64,000 nt of DNA, from assembly GCA_963822595.1 (NCBI GenBank), contig CAWGIG010000003.1, positions 248,001 through 312,000 of the forward strand, given 5' to 3'. Shown piece by piece: positions 1 through 8,943 of the stretch. The stretch comes from CAVRUH01 sp963822595. GTDB lineage: Bacteria > Chlamydiota > Chlamydiia > Chlamydiales > Waddliaceae. The first letter of the stretch is position 1, and every line of letters begins with the position of its first letter. The position numbers were made by a program, and so were the translations under genes. The notes below the pieces were generated by a model. The model did not search any database. It saw nothing but the letters and a program-made list of their open reading frames with translations, and was not told where the DNA came from.

Positions 1-428
1 CCGGGCGAAAGATCATCGTAGACACTTACGGGGGGATGGCGCGCCATGGGGGCGGATGTTTTTCCGGAAAAGATCCTTCCAAAGTCGACCGATCGGCAGC
101 CTATGCTGCCCGCTACGTCGCTAAAAACATTGTAGCTGCTGGTATAGCCGATCGTTGCGAAATCCAAGTTTCTTATGCTATTGGCGTTGCCGAACCTGTT
201 TCGATTTGGGTAGATACCTTCGGTACAGGTAAAATTAGCAACGAAAAACTCATCTCTTTGATCCGCAGACATTTCGACCTGCGTCCACGTGGGATGATCG
301 AAATGCTCGATTTATTGCGTCCGATTTATGAATTAACAGCCACTTTCGGACATTTTGGACGGACAGAGAGCAATTTTACGTGGGAAAGGACAAATGTAGC
401 AGAAATTCTTAAAAAGGACGCGAAATGA
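1..428 (+). CDS. metK: S-adenosylmethionine synthetase, C-terminal part (5' end outside window)
   Basis: MetK makes S-adenosylmethionine from methionine and ATP in the cytosol. Only the last ~142 codons are present. The open frame runs in from the window edge (base 3 onward), so the ATG at 36 is internal. The visible sequence carries the glycine-rich DTYGG..ARHGGG and FSGKDPSKVDRSAAYAAR signature of the C-terminal domain, then the AKNIVAAG and QVSYAIGVAEPVS stretches, and ends in a normal C-terminus. The stop overlaps the ahcY start by 4 bp (ATGA), so the two are translationally coupled: MetK makes SAM and AhcY clears the S-adenosylhomocysteine left after methylation. Identity is clear from the motifs. 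Confidence 0.95.
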   Translation, partial: GRKIIVDTYGGMARHGGGCFSGKDPSKVDRSAAYAARYVAKNIVAAGIADRCEIQVSYAIGVAEPVSIWVDTFGTGKISNEKLISLIRRHFDLRPRGMIEMLDLLRPIYELTATFGHFGRTESNFTWERTNVAEILKKDAK

Positions 429-1723
429 TGAGCCTTAAAAACGATTACAAAATTGCCGATATAAGCCTCGCCGAATGGGGAAGAAAGGAAATCGCTATCG
501 CCGAAACCGAAATGCCGGGTCTGATGGCCTTGCGTGCCGAATACAAAGACAAACAACCTCTAAAAGGAGCTCGCATCGCCGGATGCCTCCATATGACCAT
601 TCAAACGGCTGTATTGATTGAAACATTGAAAATATTGGGCGCAAGCATTCGTTGGTCTTCATGCAACATATTTTCTACTCAGGATCATGCCGCTGCAGCT
701 GTTGCTGCAAGCGGCATCCCTGTATTTGCATGGAAAGGAGAAACAGAAGAAGAATATCTTTGGTGCATCCAACAAACAATTTTAGGTCCCAATAATTGGC
801 GTCCAAATTTACTTATCGATGACGGAGGAGACCTCACAGCCGTCATGCACGAGAAGTTTCCGGAGCTGCTAGATCACGTTAAAGGAATCTCGGAAGAAAC
901 CACAACAGGGGTTCGACGTCTGTACCAAATGCAAAGCACGGGTGAGCTCAAAGTTCCGGCGTTCGACGTTAACAACTCTGTAACGAAATCGAAGTTCGAC
1001 AACTTCTATGGATGTCGCGAATCGCTCATCGACGGCATAAAACGGGCTACAGATGTAATGATCGCTGGAAAAGTCGTTGTGGTGGCTGGCTATGGAGATG
1101 TCGGCAAAGGGTGTGCACAGGCTCTGCATGGATTTGGCGCTACAGTAATGATCACTGAAATAGACCCCATATGCGCTCTACAAGCTTCTATGGAAGGTTT
1201 TCGAGTGGTGACAATGGATGAAGTGGCTCCAATTGGAGATATTTTTGTTACAGCCACCGGTAATGTAGATGTCATCACGCATGCTCATATGTTGAAAATG
1301 AAAAATCAGGCGATTATTTGCAATATCGGCCATTTTGATTCGGAAATCGATATTGCATCCCTGAGAAAATACAAATGGGAAAATATCAAACCGCAAGTCG
1401 ATCATGTAATTTTTCCGGATGGAAAACGGTTGATTCTTTTAGCGGAGGGTCGCCTTGTCAATCTAGGCTGTGGAACAGGTCACCCGAGCTTTGTGATGTC
1501 GACTTCCTTCACTAATCAAGTGCTAGCGGCTATCGAACTTTGGAAAAATTCGGCGAATTATAAAGCGGGAGTGTATGTTCTTCCGAAGCATTTAGATGAA
1601 AAAGTGGCGAAACTGCACCTGAATAGAGTGGGAGCTCATATCACTGAACTCACACCCAAGCAGGCTGAATACCTGAAAATCAACAAGGATGGACCTTTCA
1701 AGTCCGAAATGTATCGGTATTAA
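425..1723 (+). CDS. ahcY: Adenosylhomocysteinase (SAH hydrolase)
   Basis: AhcY hydrolyses S-adenosylhomocysteine to adenosine and homocysteine using tightly bound NAD. The 432-residue protein has normal family length. It shows the substrate-side segment NNSVTKSKFDNFYGCRESL (about residues 179-197), the NAD Rossmann loop GYGDVGKGCAQALHGFGA (about 221-238), a GRLVNLGCGTGHPSFVMS segment, and a C-terminus ending in MYRY, close to the family's usual HYRY. It starts with ATGATG in a 4-bp overlap with metK, giving a SAM-recycling operon. Its stop overlaps by 4 bp the stop of the convergent minus-strand gene. Confidence 0.97.
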   Translation: MMSLKNDYKIADISLAEWGRKEIAIAETEMPGLMALRAEYKDKQPLKGARIAGCLHMTIQTAVLIETLKILGASIRWSSCNIFSTQDHAAAAVAASGIPVFAWKGETEEEYLWCIQQTILGPNNWRPNLLIDDGGDLTAVMHEKFPELLDHVKGISEETTTGVRRLYQMQSTGELKVPAFDVNNSVTKSKFDNFYGCRESLIDGIKRATDVMIAGKVVVVAGYGDVGKGCAQALHGFGATVMITEIDPICALQASMEGFRVVTMDEVAPIGDIFVTATGNVDVITHAHMLKMKNQAIICNIGHFDSEIDIASLRKYKWENIKPQVDHVIFPDGKRLILLAEGRLVNLGCGTGHPSFVMSTSFTNQVLAAIELWKNSANYKAGVYVLPKHLDEKVAKLHLNRVGAHITELTPKQAEYLKINKDGPFKSEMYRY

Positions 1724-3828
1724 AAGGAGCCTTTAATGATCCTAAACGCTTCTGATTTCATGGTTGGATCTTGAATGTAATCAGAAATCATCATACAGAA
1801 AGTCTCTGCATCGGAAAGGCGTCGGATACTCTTAATGATATCTAACAATTCTGCATCATATTTACCTTTTTGCAAAGCATCAAGAATTTGCTTAAGTTGC
1901 GAGTTGGATGTCCAGAAATCTGTATTCTGTAATATTGTTAATAAGACCTGACCTCTGCTGGATCTGTCAACTTGTACCGCACAGTTAAATCTATCTTGGA
2001 ATGGAGTTTCAATTTGGTCAGTTGCAATTTTCTGAAACAATTCGTTTCGATCAGAACTGTTCAAACCATCTGCTAACTCAATTGCTCTCCTTAAATCAGA
2101 TTCATGCTTTTCCTTGTAATGTAAGTAACCCTCCCTCTTAGATATGAGACCCATACAGACAACATTTAAAAGAGCCCTCCTTTGTTTCCATGAAAGCCAA
2201 GACATATCAGAAAAAAGTTCTTTTCCATTGTCAGTATAAAATTTTACACATAGATCCCCGATCGCTTCTATTTGTTTTTCACTTAACGCCTTAAAGTATT
2301 TTATTATAAAATTACCTGCTAAATCCTTATCCAATTGGAACAACTCTTTAAAAAATACAACAATATCATTACTCTTGTCAAAAGACATCTCATTATTCAT
2401 AAGTGAGGAATAGATACTTCTGCAAAGACTTTCTTCTTTCACTAATTCCATTCTACCTTTGCCATCACACTTTTGATTGTCAATTTCACCGAGCCAAACT
2501 AAGGAATAGTCAGGAGGGAAATTCATATCTCCAAGAATTTTGGGAGGAATTGTACTTAGAACTTTGACCAATCTTGCATCATCTTCTTTTGTGAATTTTT
2601 GAAGCTCTTTGCATACTTCACATAATTTTGGATCATTTTTATCTAATTGATTCATTAAGCCTTTTACCATATTACAGTACATTAGATCCTGCTTACTTTG
2701 TCTAATTCTATTTATTTCCGCCATCATATCTTGTTTGAATTTGGGAAACTTTATAAAGATCCCACAATTATAGGCACCCTTTAAGAATGATTCTTTATAT
2801 AATTCTGACTCAAATAAAAGCGAGGAGGGGTCGGTATTTGCTCCGGAATAAAACCAATTTAAGTAATCTTCATAGGCTTTTGTCTTAGCTACTTTGAACT
2901 TAATTTCATTAGAGACTTCAATGAGAACTTTAAGTGCTAGTTTCGGTCTAAGAGTAATCAATTTTTTGAAAAAAGGATTAAATTCACTAATCGTCATCTC
3001 TTTGTATTTTGAATAGCGTGTCCAGACATCAAAATTCGTTTGAAATTCTGAGCAAAGCTCTTTGAATTCATGTGAATATAATGTCTTCTCATATATTCCT
3101 AATTGATTTAGAGCAAAGTTTAATTGGATAACTTCAGGATCGGATACTAACTTTAAGGGAACCATAACAGAATTAAATTGAGCATTATATTCCCCAAGCT
3201 TGGCAAGCAAATCAGCCACCTGCATTGGAAGTTTTCTTTCGACTCTAGGCATTAAAAATTCCGGTAGATTGCAGTAATCAGCCGCAAGTTTCAAAAATCT
3301 TTGTTTTGTTTCCTCATCCTTGAATTTTTCTAGATGAGGTAAAACTATTTGGATCGCTTGATTGTAATATCCTTCTTCATATTTACCTAAGATTGGATTG
3401 AAATACCGATCATCTAATTTATCTATGATTTTCATTGCCTTATCAGGAGAAAGAAACGCAAGTTTATGAAAAAAATAATCACTATTGATAAAATTTAGAT
3501 TGAGCTTACCTACAGAATTAATTATAAGGTTGTATTTAGTCCAAAAACCGAAAGTAGACCTTAGAGCTGTCAACGTGCTTTTTGTTTCACTATCTAACCC
3601 AATTTCATCTCGCGGTTTAAGAGCTTGTATGTGTGAAATTTTGCCTTTTAAATTTACGTCATTAAATAGTGCTTCAGGGTTTTCTGTAATTGCAAAAGCA
3701 GTCGTTAGTTCAGAAATGCAATCTTTTATATATTGTGTTGCTACCAAGCTAGGTTGGACGTTAGAATAATCAGAATTTAATAAGGGGGAAGTATGTGGAT
3801 AAACAATAGGTGCAGCGGCTTGACCCAC
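1720..3828 (-). CDS. Large orphan protein, probably the main part of a frameshifted ~775-residue protein
   Basis: I do not recognise this 702-residue protein. It is rich in Lys, Leu, Phe and Asp, and reads as a mostly helical soluble protein. The only usable start is a GTG at 3828, with no ATG between it and an upstream stop. The neighbouring frame upstream (3770-4045) encodes a short membrane protein that breaks off exactly here. Removing one G from the GGG near 3825 joins them smoothly through ESGQAAAPIVYP. I therefore infer one gene, 1720-4045, with an N-terminal membrane anchor, split by a single-base insertion. Its 3' end overlaps ahcY by 4 bp. Candidate inclusion-membrane or host-interaction protein, but no domain supports that. 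Confidence 0.6.
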   Translation of the reverse strand: MGQAAAPIVYPHTSPLLNSDYSNVQPSLVATQYIKDCISELTTAFAITENPEALFNDVNLKGKISHIQALKPRDEIGLDSETKSTLTALRSTFGFWTKYNLIINSVGKLNLNFINSDYFFHKLAFLSPDKAMKIIDKLDDRYFNPILGKYEEGYYNQAIQIVLPHLEKFKDEETKQRFLKLAADYCNLPEFLMPRVERKLPMQVADLLAKLGEYNAQFNSVMVPLKLVSDPEVIQLNFALNQLGIYEKTLYSHEFKELCSEFQTNFDVWTRYSKYKEMTISEFNPFFKKLITLRPKLALKVLIEVSNEIKFKVAKTKAYEDYLNWFYSGANTDPSSLLFESELYKESFLKGAYNCGIFIKFPKFKQDMMAEINRIRQSKQDLMYCNMVKGLMNQLDKNDPKLCEVCKELQKFTKEDDARLVKVLSTIPPKILGDMNFPPDYSLVWLGEIDNQKCDGKGRMELVKEESLCRSIYSSLMNNEMSFDKSNDIVVFFKELFQLDKDLAGNFIIKYFKALSEKQIEAIGDLCVKFYTDNGKELFSDMSWLSWKQRRALLNVVCMGLISKREGYLHYKEKHESDLRRAIELADGLNSSDRNELFQKIATDQIETPFQDRFNCAVQVDRSSRGQVLLTILQNTDFWTSNSQLKQILDALQKGKYDAELLDIIKSIRRLSDAETFCMMISDYIQDPTMKSEAFRIIKGSF

Positions 3829-4045
3829 TCTCTTGTGCTGAAGCTGGATTAACGTTTAAACTGAATCGACTTGCATATAAGTCAGAAGCTAGACACGCAC
3901 TTAGCATAAGTACTGGGAAGATTAATGTGAGGTAGGAGACTATTTTTAAAGCCGTTAAACCCTTTAAAATAACTCGATCATGCTCGTTTGGGTTTGGGTG
4001 TGTGAATGGTTTAAAATAATTCCATAAATCAATGCCGTTAATCAT
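3770..4045 (-). CDS. Membrane-anchor N-terminal fragment of the frameshifted orphan
   Basis: This frame starts MINGIDLWNYFKPFTHPNP and has one strong hydrophobic segment at about residues 33-55 (IVSYLTLIFPVLMLSACLAS). It then runs through ASRFSLNVNPASAQESG and turns into low-quality sequence (SSRCTYCLSTYF) before stopping. The change of character falls where the downstream 702-residue frame begins, so residues after about 73 are probably out-of-frame translation. A single-base deletion in the GGG run at about 3825 restores one continuous protein. Function unknown. Upstream (4046-4252) is an AT-rich gap with a small CCGGG/CCCGG hairpin near 4148-4165 and no gene. Confidence 0.55.
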   Translation of the reverse strand: MINGIDLWNYFKPFTHPNPNEHDRVILKGLTALKIVSYLTLIFPVLMLSACLASDLYASRFSLNVNPASAQESGSSRCTYCLSTYFPLIKF

Positions 4046-4252
4046 AAATTGTTTCCTTTTAACTATTAAAAATTAATTTTTATTAAAATAAAACAATAAT
4101 TATATCACTAAATGCTATTTTTGTCAAATTTATAATTCATGGAAATTCCGGGTGCTTTTCCCCGGAGAGGGTCAAATTAAAGAAATTTTTAATATGTATG
4201 AGAGAGAAAAAATAGCTTATCTTTTTATTTCGTTTCTATACGGACCACCGCT

Positions 4253-6016
4253 TCAGAACACAGCCTCCGCCCTAGCCTTTGCCAACTCAAGCCATTTTTG
4301 GGCCATAATAATAAAATTTTCAACATTATTGTTAGCCCTAATGATCCCAGAAATGGTTGCAATAAGGTAGTGAAGCGGTGTTAGCCCTTTTCCATCTCTT
4401 TCAAAGATAGACTGAGGAGTCACCTCAGCAAGGATATCGCAAATCATCAGTTTAGTTACGTCATAATGATTTTGATCCCGTAACAAGCATTGCATTAGAC
4501 CTAATCGACTTTCTTTTTCTTTATATGAAGCCTCATTCGCATGATTTTTCAAAATCCAAAAAATATCATCTAAATTTTGATACGCCACGGCTTGAAACAA
4601 AATACTATCCGGAAAATTACAACCATATAAAGGCGAATCATTGTTTAGATCAGGGTTGCTTAGCGAAATTTTGAGATTCTCTATCTTAAATAATTCCTTC
4701 GGAAGGAACCTATAATCACTAATCGAATTTTTAATATTGAGGAATCTTAATTTTTTCAAATCCACGAGAGATAACAAAATTTTTAAGGGATTCTTTGCAC
4801 CGTGCAAGTTTAGAATTTCGAGCTCAGAGGCTTTTTTGAGAGCAGGAAATGCTAAAACTTTCGAACTGAAACAACATTCGGATAGGTTCAATTCTTTAAT
4901 ATTAGGGAAAGTAGAAATGATCCATTCAAAAAGATCCGGTCTTGATTCGAAAGAAGTGTTGGATAAATCCAATTTGGTGACATTTGGGAATTTTCTCAAA
5001 CATTCCTTCACTTCTTCTTCTGAAAATGTATAAAAAAATGTTATTACATTATGGGTAAGAACAAGTGTTTCTACCGATAAGGTATTTTTCGGATCTAAGA
5101 GATGAAATATGACTGCAAGCATCTCCTCCATCATCGAATTTCGTTCATCAGAATTCTTGATGGGGGCCAATGACGACATGTTCCAGGTTTTGAAATTTCC
5201 ACCCATTTTTTTTAAATCGAGAATCTGCTTAGGTTCAAATGTAGCAAGTTGTTCAACATCACTTACTTGCTTAGTTACAAAACGAACGTGCGATTTAGCC
5301 TCCTTACTATTTACCCGAGAAGGTGCTTGAATAAACAATGCCTGTTTTTTTACTTGAGGAGTATTTATAGTAGCTTTTTCGAAGGTGGTAGAAATCCACG
5401 ATAAATTCGGTACGATGGCTACATCCCAGAGCCGATTAGCTATTTTTACTAGGAATGAATGGCACATGATCTGATGTGCAAAGAACAACGCGTCTAAAAG
5501 ATCCGTGGCTTCATTGGGAATTTCGTTGGTCCTAACAAAACTATTCCACAATTTAAATACATTTTCCGGAACATCTATATCTATTTTTCCGGAACTTAAC
5601 TCGGTAGGCCATTTAGTGCTAAACTTCACCCTAAAGTACTCAGAACGCATTGCCGTAAGGGCCAAAGGCGCTTGGACCCCACCGCAAGGCATTAAGGGAG
5701 TTGCATCACATTTCGATATACTTTGAATAATATTGGCTTTAAATGCGGCCATATAAACCCTATCAAAGGTCGGCTGGGTCATTTTTAGTCCCCTAAAGGT
5801 CTCTGGATTAGATTTTATAATGACCATTCCGCATAGATGTGCATTTTCATCAAAGCATCGGGGATAATCATCAAAACATTTCCATGCCCTTAATAGAAGT
5901 TCCTGCGAAATGGGCTCTCCAAAATACAAGCAAGCGCTTATATCATCCTCACACTCTTTCCAGTAGCCTTGAAGATTTTGTTCAACCGATAATAATCCAT
6001 TTGAGACTTGAAGCAT
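4253..6016 (-). CDS. BTB/POZ-like and leucine-rich-repeat protein, paralogue 1
   Basis: This 587-residue protein probably acts in the host cell. Residues ~108-200 have a BTB-like pattern: a core of LALTAMRSEYFR, then DIDVPENVFKLWNSFVRTNEI and a helical DLLDALFFAHQI segment. Residues ~315-430 carry leucine-rich repeats (VTKLDLSNTSF, IKELNLSECCF, LEILNLHGAK, LRFLNIKNS). Residues ~460-587 look ankyrin-like, including GLTPLHYLIATISG. BTB-LRR families are known to be expanded in Parachlamydiaceae and related to host Cullin-3 ubiquitin ligases; effector action here is inference. There is no obvious signal peptide. It lies 28 bp downstream of its paralogue, so the two are probably one operon. Confidence 0.75.
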   Translation of the reverse strand: MLQVSNGLLSVEQNLQGYWKECEDDISACLYFGEPISQELLLRAWKCFDDYPRCFDENAHLCGMVIIKSNPETFRGLKMTQPTFDRVYMAAFKANIIQSISKCDATPLMPCGGVQAPLALTAMRSEYFRVKFSTKWPTELSSGKIDIDVPENVFKLWNSFVRTNEIPNEATDLLDALFFAHQIMCHSFLVKIANRLWDVAIVPNLSWISTTFEKATINTPQVKKQALFIQAPSRVNSKEAKSHVRFVTKQVSDVEQLATFEPKQILDLKKMGGNFKTWNMSSLAPIKNSDERNSMMEEMLAVIFHLLDPKNTLSVETLVLTHNVITFFYTFSEEEVKECLRKFPNVTKLDLSNTSFESRPDLFEWIISTFPNIKELNLSECCFSSKVLAFPALKKASELEILNLHGAKNPLKILLSLVDLKKLRFLNIKNSISDYRFLPKELFKIENLKISLSNPDLNNDSPLYGCNFPDSILFQAVAYQNLDDIFWILKNHANEASYKEKESRLGLMQCLLRDQNHYDVTKLMICDILAEVTPQSIFERDGKGLTPLHYLIATISGIIRANNNVENFIIMAQKWLELAKARAEAVF

Positions 6017-6044
6017 AAAATTTTTCCTTACTATTATATACTAT

Positions 6045-7832
6045 TTATATACTATTGTTTATATTCATGCTCAACCAACGCCTTGCGATAGCTATAAGCT
6101 CTGATACATCCCTTCCTTCATTAATATGTTTTGTGATTGTGTCAAATAAATAATGTACCGGAGTCAAGTTCCTGGTATTATCCTTGATGATCGACAACGG
6201 ATTAATTTGGGTAAGAATATCACAGATTTTAAACTTTTTTTCGATTTCAAATGTTGTCATATCACAAACGTGGTGAATAAGTTCTTGATTCGATTCTGGG
6301 ATAACTTTAAAGACCTCGTCGGAATGACTTTTACTTAATTTCCGAATCACCTCAACATCTAAATTGGCAATCGCCTGGCAAAGAATGCTATGAGGGAAAG
6401 CTCTTCCACCTATGATCGGTTCCGATGATTGGAGCATTGTTTTTATCTTTATTTGGAGAGTTTCTCGAATAAGTCCTGGGGAAATGGACCTATAATGATC
6501 GACAAAGCCAACAAGATTTAGCAACTTTAAATGTGTTAAGGGCTCTAAACAGGATAGCCATTGAGTGGAGCCACGACATCCCTCGATATTTAACACTTCG
6601 AGTTGTGCCACTTTGGCGATGGATTTGAGCATTTCTTCTTTAATTATGGATCCTGTGAGATCTATTTCTTTGAGGTTAGGGAGAGCTAAAATAAATGCCT
6701 CAAAATTTTCAAGTTTGAATTCAAAATGGGTGTATTTCAAACACAAATTTCTAACATTAGAAAATTTACTCATGCCTATCACATCCTCGACCGAAAAGTG
6801 ATTCAAGAATTCTGCGGCACCATTGCTGAAATCAAGAGTCTCAACAAATTCAGTATTTTTGGTCACATGGTAGAAAAAATTAGCCAAGGGCTCTTTTAAG
6901 GAAGGTTCTAAGACGTGATTGCTTGAAGATTTAAAAATTCTCCCAAAAAAGCCAGGCTGTGCTTCAACATTTTCCTCCACATTGAGTTGTGAGAAGTTCC
7001 AGCAGACACTTTTCAACTCAATCTTTCTCAATTCAGACAATTTTTTAGGGCTAAAATGTGAGAGAACATTATTATCATTGTCAATCATTTGACCATAAGA
7101 GAATGGAATACCCGCAGCGATTCGTTGGTTTACTGCTTCATCTAGCTTTTTTGAAATGATTTTAAGACCCGGTTTTTTGGATGCCACGGAAAGATGTCTG
7201 CTTAATTCTGTGAGAAAGAATGGGCTTCGGATATCAAAAGCAAAAAAAAGAGCTTCACCTAAATCAATCGCACTTTTATCAATGGTATTTTTTCTGACAA
7301 AGTTGTCCCATAATTGAAAAGTATGGGCACCGAAACCTTTTGAAATAGTAGAATAGGCAAGAGTTGATTCTTTTGATCGAAAGAACTCTGAGCGCAAAGC
7401 CGATAGGGGAACCGATATTTTAATACCATCCCAAACAGTTACCGGAGCCCGACTATGTTCGGCAAGTTTTTTTACAATACCGCAACTCCAAGCTGTGAGA
7501 TATATCTTATCAAAGGTTTCCTGTGAGATATTTAAATCCGTGAATGTGTTTGGATCGGACAGAAAGATCACACCTGTAACGATAAAAGTATCCGCTTTCA
7601 AACATTCCCGAGAGGATTCAAAACATTTCCATGCTTCTCTGAGAACCTCTTGAGGAATTTTTTTTTCTTGGTGAAAACAATCTGTTATTTTTGGATAACA
7701 GTCTATCCAGCGTGGCCTTTGGGGCTCAGCACTTTTTACAGCAGGCGGTAAAACGTAAGAAAAATTCGTCAGTTCTTTTGAAGTGGGTAAGCTGCTTAGA
7801 TCGCCGAGCGCAATAGCGGTTGTTGCAATCAT
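6045..7832 (-). CDS. BTB/POZ-like and leucine-rich-repeat protein, paralogue 2
   Basis: A 595-residue paralogue of the gene at 4253-6016 with the same order of parts. The N-terminal helical block contains REAWKCFESSRECLKAD, which matches LRAWKCFDDYPRCFDEN in the paralogue. The BTB-like region has PLSALRSEFFRSKES and AHTFQLWDNFVRKNTID. Leucine-rich repeats follow (VRNLCLKYTHF, LKEIDLTGSII, LEVLNIEGCRG, LKLLNLVGF). The ankyrin-like tail contains LTPVHYLFDTI. The two have diverged strongly, so the duplication is not recent. Probable first gene of a two-gene operon. A host-ubiquitination effector role is inferred from family knowledge only. Confidence 0.75.
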   Translation of the reverse strand: MIATTAIALGDLSSLPTSKELTNFSYVLPPAVKSAEPQRPRWIDCYPKITDCFHQEKKIPQEVLREAWKCFESSRECLKADTFIVTGVIFLSDPNTFTDLNISQETFDKIYLTAWSCGIVKKLAEHSRAPVTVWDGIKISVPLSALRSEFFRSKESTLAYSTISKGFGAHTFQLWDNFVRKNTIDKSAIDLGEALFFAFDIRSPFFLTELSRHLSVASKKPGLKIISKKLDEAVNQRIAAGIPFSYGQMIDNDNNVLSHFSPKKLSELRKIELKSVCWNFSQLNVEENVEAQPGFFGRIFKSSSNHVLEPSLKEPLANFFYHVTKNTEFVETLDFSNGAAEFLNHFSVEDVIGMSKFSNVRNLCLKYTHFEFKLENFEAFILALPNLKEIDLTGSIIKEEMLKSIAKVAQLEVLNIEGCRGSTQWLSCLEPLTHLKLLNLVGFVDHYRSISPGLIRETLQIKIKTMLQSSEPIIGGRAFPHSILCQAIANLDVEVIRKLSKSHSDEVFKVIPESNQELIHHVCDMTTFEIEKKFKICDILTQINPLSIIKDNTRNLTPVHYLFDTITKHINEGRDVSELIAIARRWLSMNINNSI

Positions 7833-7963
7833 ATTTTTCCTCTTAAAGGGTTGTAAAATTATGAGTCATTTCAGTATTTGCAAGGCAATATATGCGAATC
7901 GATAATTTAGGTATACCGTAGAATTTACTGGGTCACGATTTTTTTTCTTGGGGATAGGACGAA

Positions 7964-8074
7964 ATGGACAACATGGACGACATGGATGAGGTGGATCCGG
8001 AAGACTAGACAGAAATGTAGGTGTTTTTTGTCCATGACGTCCATGTCGTCCATTTTTTTGTCCATGTCGTCCAT
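7964..8074. repeat. Intergenic palindrome built on ATGGACGACATGGAC
   Basis: The left arm (about 7964-7987) contains ATGGACGACATGGAT. The complementary unit GTCCATGTCGTCCAT occurs twice on the right, at about 8039-8053 and 8060-8074. The arms are themselves built of short ATGGAC-like units. The element lies in the 267-bp gap between the BTB-LRR genes and the alpha/beta hydrolase, and nothing else is visible in that gap. It could fold into a hairpin downstream of neither gene's stop, since both neighbours read leftward and the hydrolase starts at 8843; it is upstream of 7832 and downstream of 8100. It may act as a terminator for the hydrolase gene. Confidence 0.7.
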
Positions 8075-8099
8075 TCTATCTAACTATAATTACAGCAAA

Positions 8100-8843
8100 T
8101 CAATTTTCTAAAAATTTTGCGGCAAGCTCTATGAAATAATCAGTGTTTTCTGCAGTTATCGGAACGTGACCTGCCTGAGGAATAATCCACAAACTGCTTT
8201 TCGGTATTGCTCGATACATCTCAATTGAAAGATCTATGGGATAAATAGGGTCTCTATCACCCTGCACGATCATTGTTCGTGTAGCAATGGTACCAAGGTC
8301 CTTAGATGTAAATTTCATGTCTTCATAATCTGATGCAAAACCCTTCATACCTTCGTAAAGCTTTCGTATTTGCGCATCACCATGAAAATGGAGTGTTCGA
8401 AACCACTGCCATTGTTCTTCGGTTATTCCATCCACAGAGGTTTCCGACATAATCTTACGAGCTTGATCAGGATAATGACTTGTAGCGCTAATGATCACCA
8501 TTGCTTCAATTCGATCCGGTTGCTGCGTTGCCATATGCAAAAGAGTATTTCCCCCAGCACTTGCCCCCATGGCCTTAAAATTTGTGATGTTTAATTTATC
8601 CAAAAGAGCATAGATATCTAATGCTACTTGACGAAATGTATAGTGCGACTGATCATTTGTTGAATGACCGTGACCTCTCAAATCCGGTATGATCACTTGA
8701 AATTTTTTAGAGAGTTCCTGTCCGATTTTCCCCCAGGTTGCTCCGTTACCGGTGAATCCATGAAGCAGGACAAGAGGTTCTCCTTGACCATGTATTTCAT
8801 AATACAATTGGATGCCATTAATACTCTCAGTTCTTCCTATCAT
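8100..8843 (-). CDS. Alpha/beta-hydrolase family protein
   Basis: A 247-residue serine hydrolase of the alpha/beta fold. The oxyanion-hole segment is LLHGFTGNGATW (about 26-37), followed by DLRGHG (54-59). The nucleophile elbow is GASAG with Ser95. The acid lies in GDRDP (Asp196 or Asp198), and the catalytic His226 is in AGHVP. The length matches the soluble esterase or peroxidase-like branch. The substrate cannot be read from the sequence; a MenH-like or BioH-like carboxylesterase is possible. The start is supported by a purine-rich stretch just upstream. It stands alone, diverging from the antiporter gene to its right. Confidence 0.85.
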   Translation of the reverse strand: MIGRTESINGIQLYYEIHGQGEPLVLLHGFTGNGATWGKIGQELSKKFQVIIPDLRGHGHSTNDQSHYTFRQVALDIYALLDKLNITNFKAMGASAGGNTLLHMATQQPDRIEAMVIISATSHYPDQARKIMSETSVDGITEEQWQWFRTLHFHGDAQIRKLYEGMKGFASDYEDMKFTSKDLGTIATRTMIVQGDRDPIYPIDLSIEMYRAIPKSSLWIIPQAGHVPITAENTDYFIELAAKFLEN

Positions 8844-8943
8844 TTTTGTTCCTCCTTGAATGAATGTTAAATGATAGCATATTCATTACTTTTTGAAAAG
8901 GTTCCTATTGTAAATATTTAATTTTATTTTGTATGGTTAAGGT

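Noticed and set aside
4152..4370. Short plus-strand frame beside the BTB-LRR gene
   Set aside because: Mostly antisense to the BTB-LRR 3' end and poor in protein-like features.
8030..8074. CRISPR-like repeat of GTCCATGTCGTCCAT
   Set aside because: Only two direct copies with a 6-base spacer; they form a palindrome with the left arm, so it is a hairpin repeat, not a CRISPR array.
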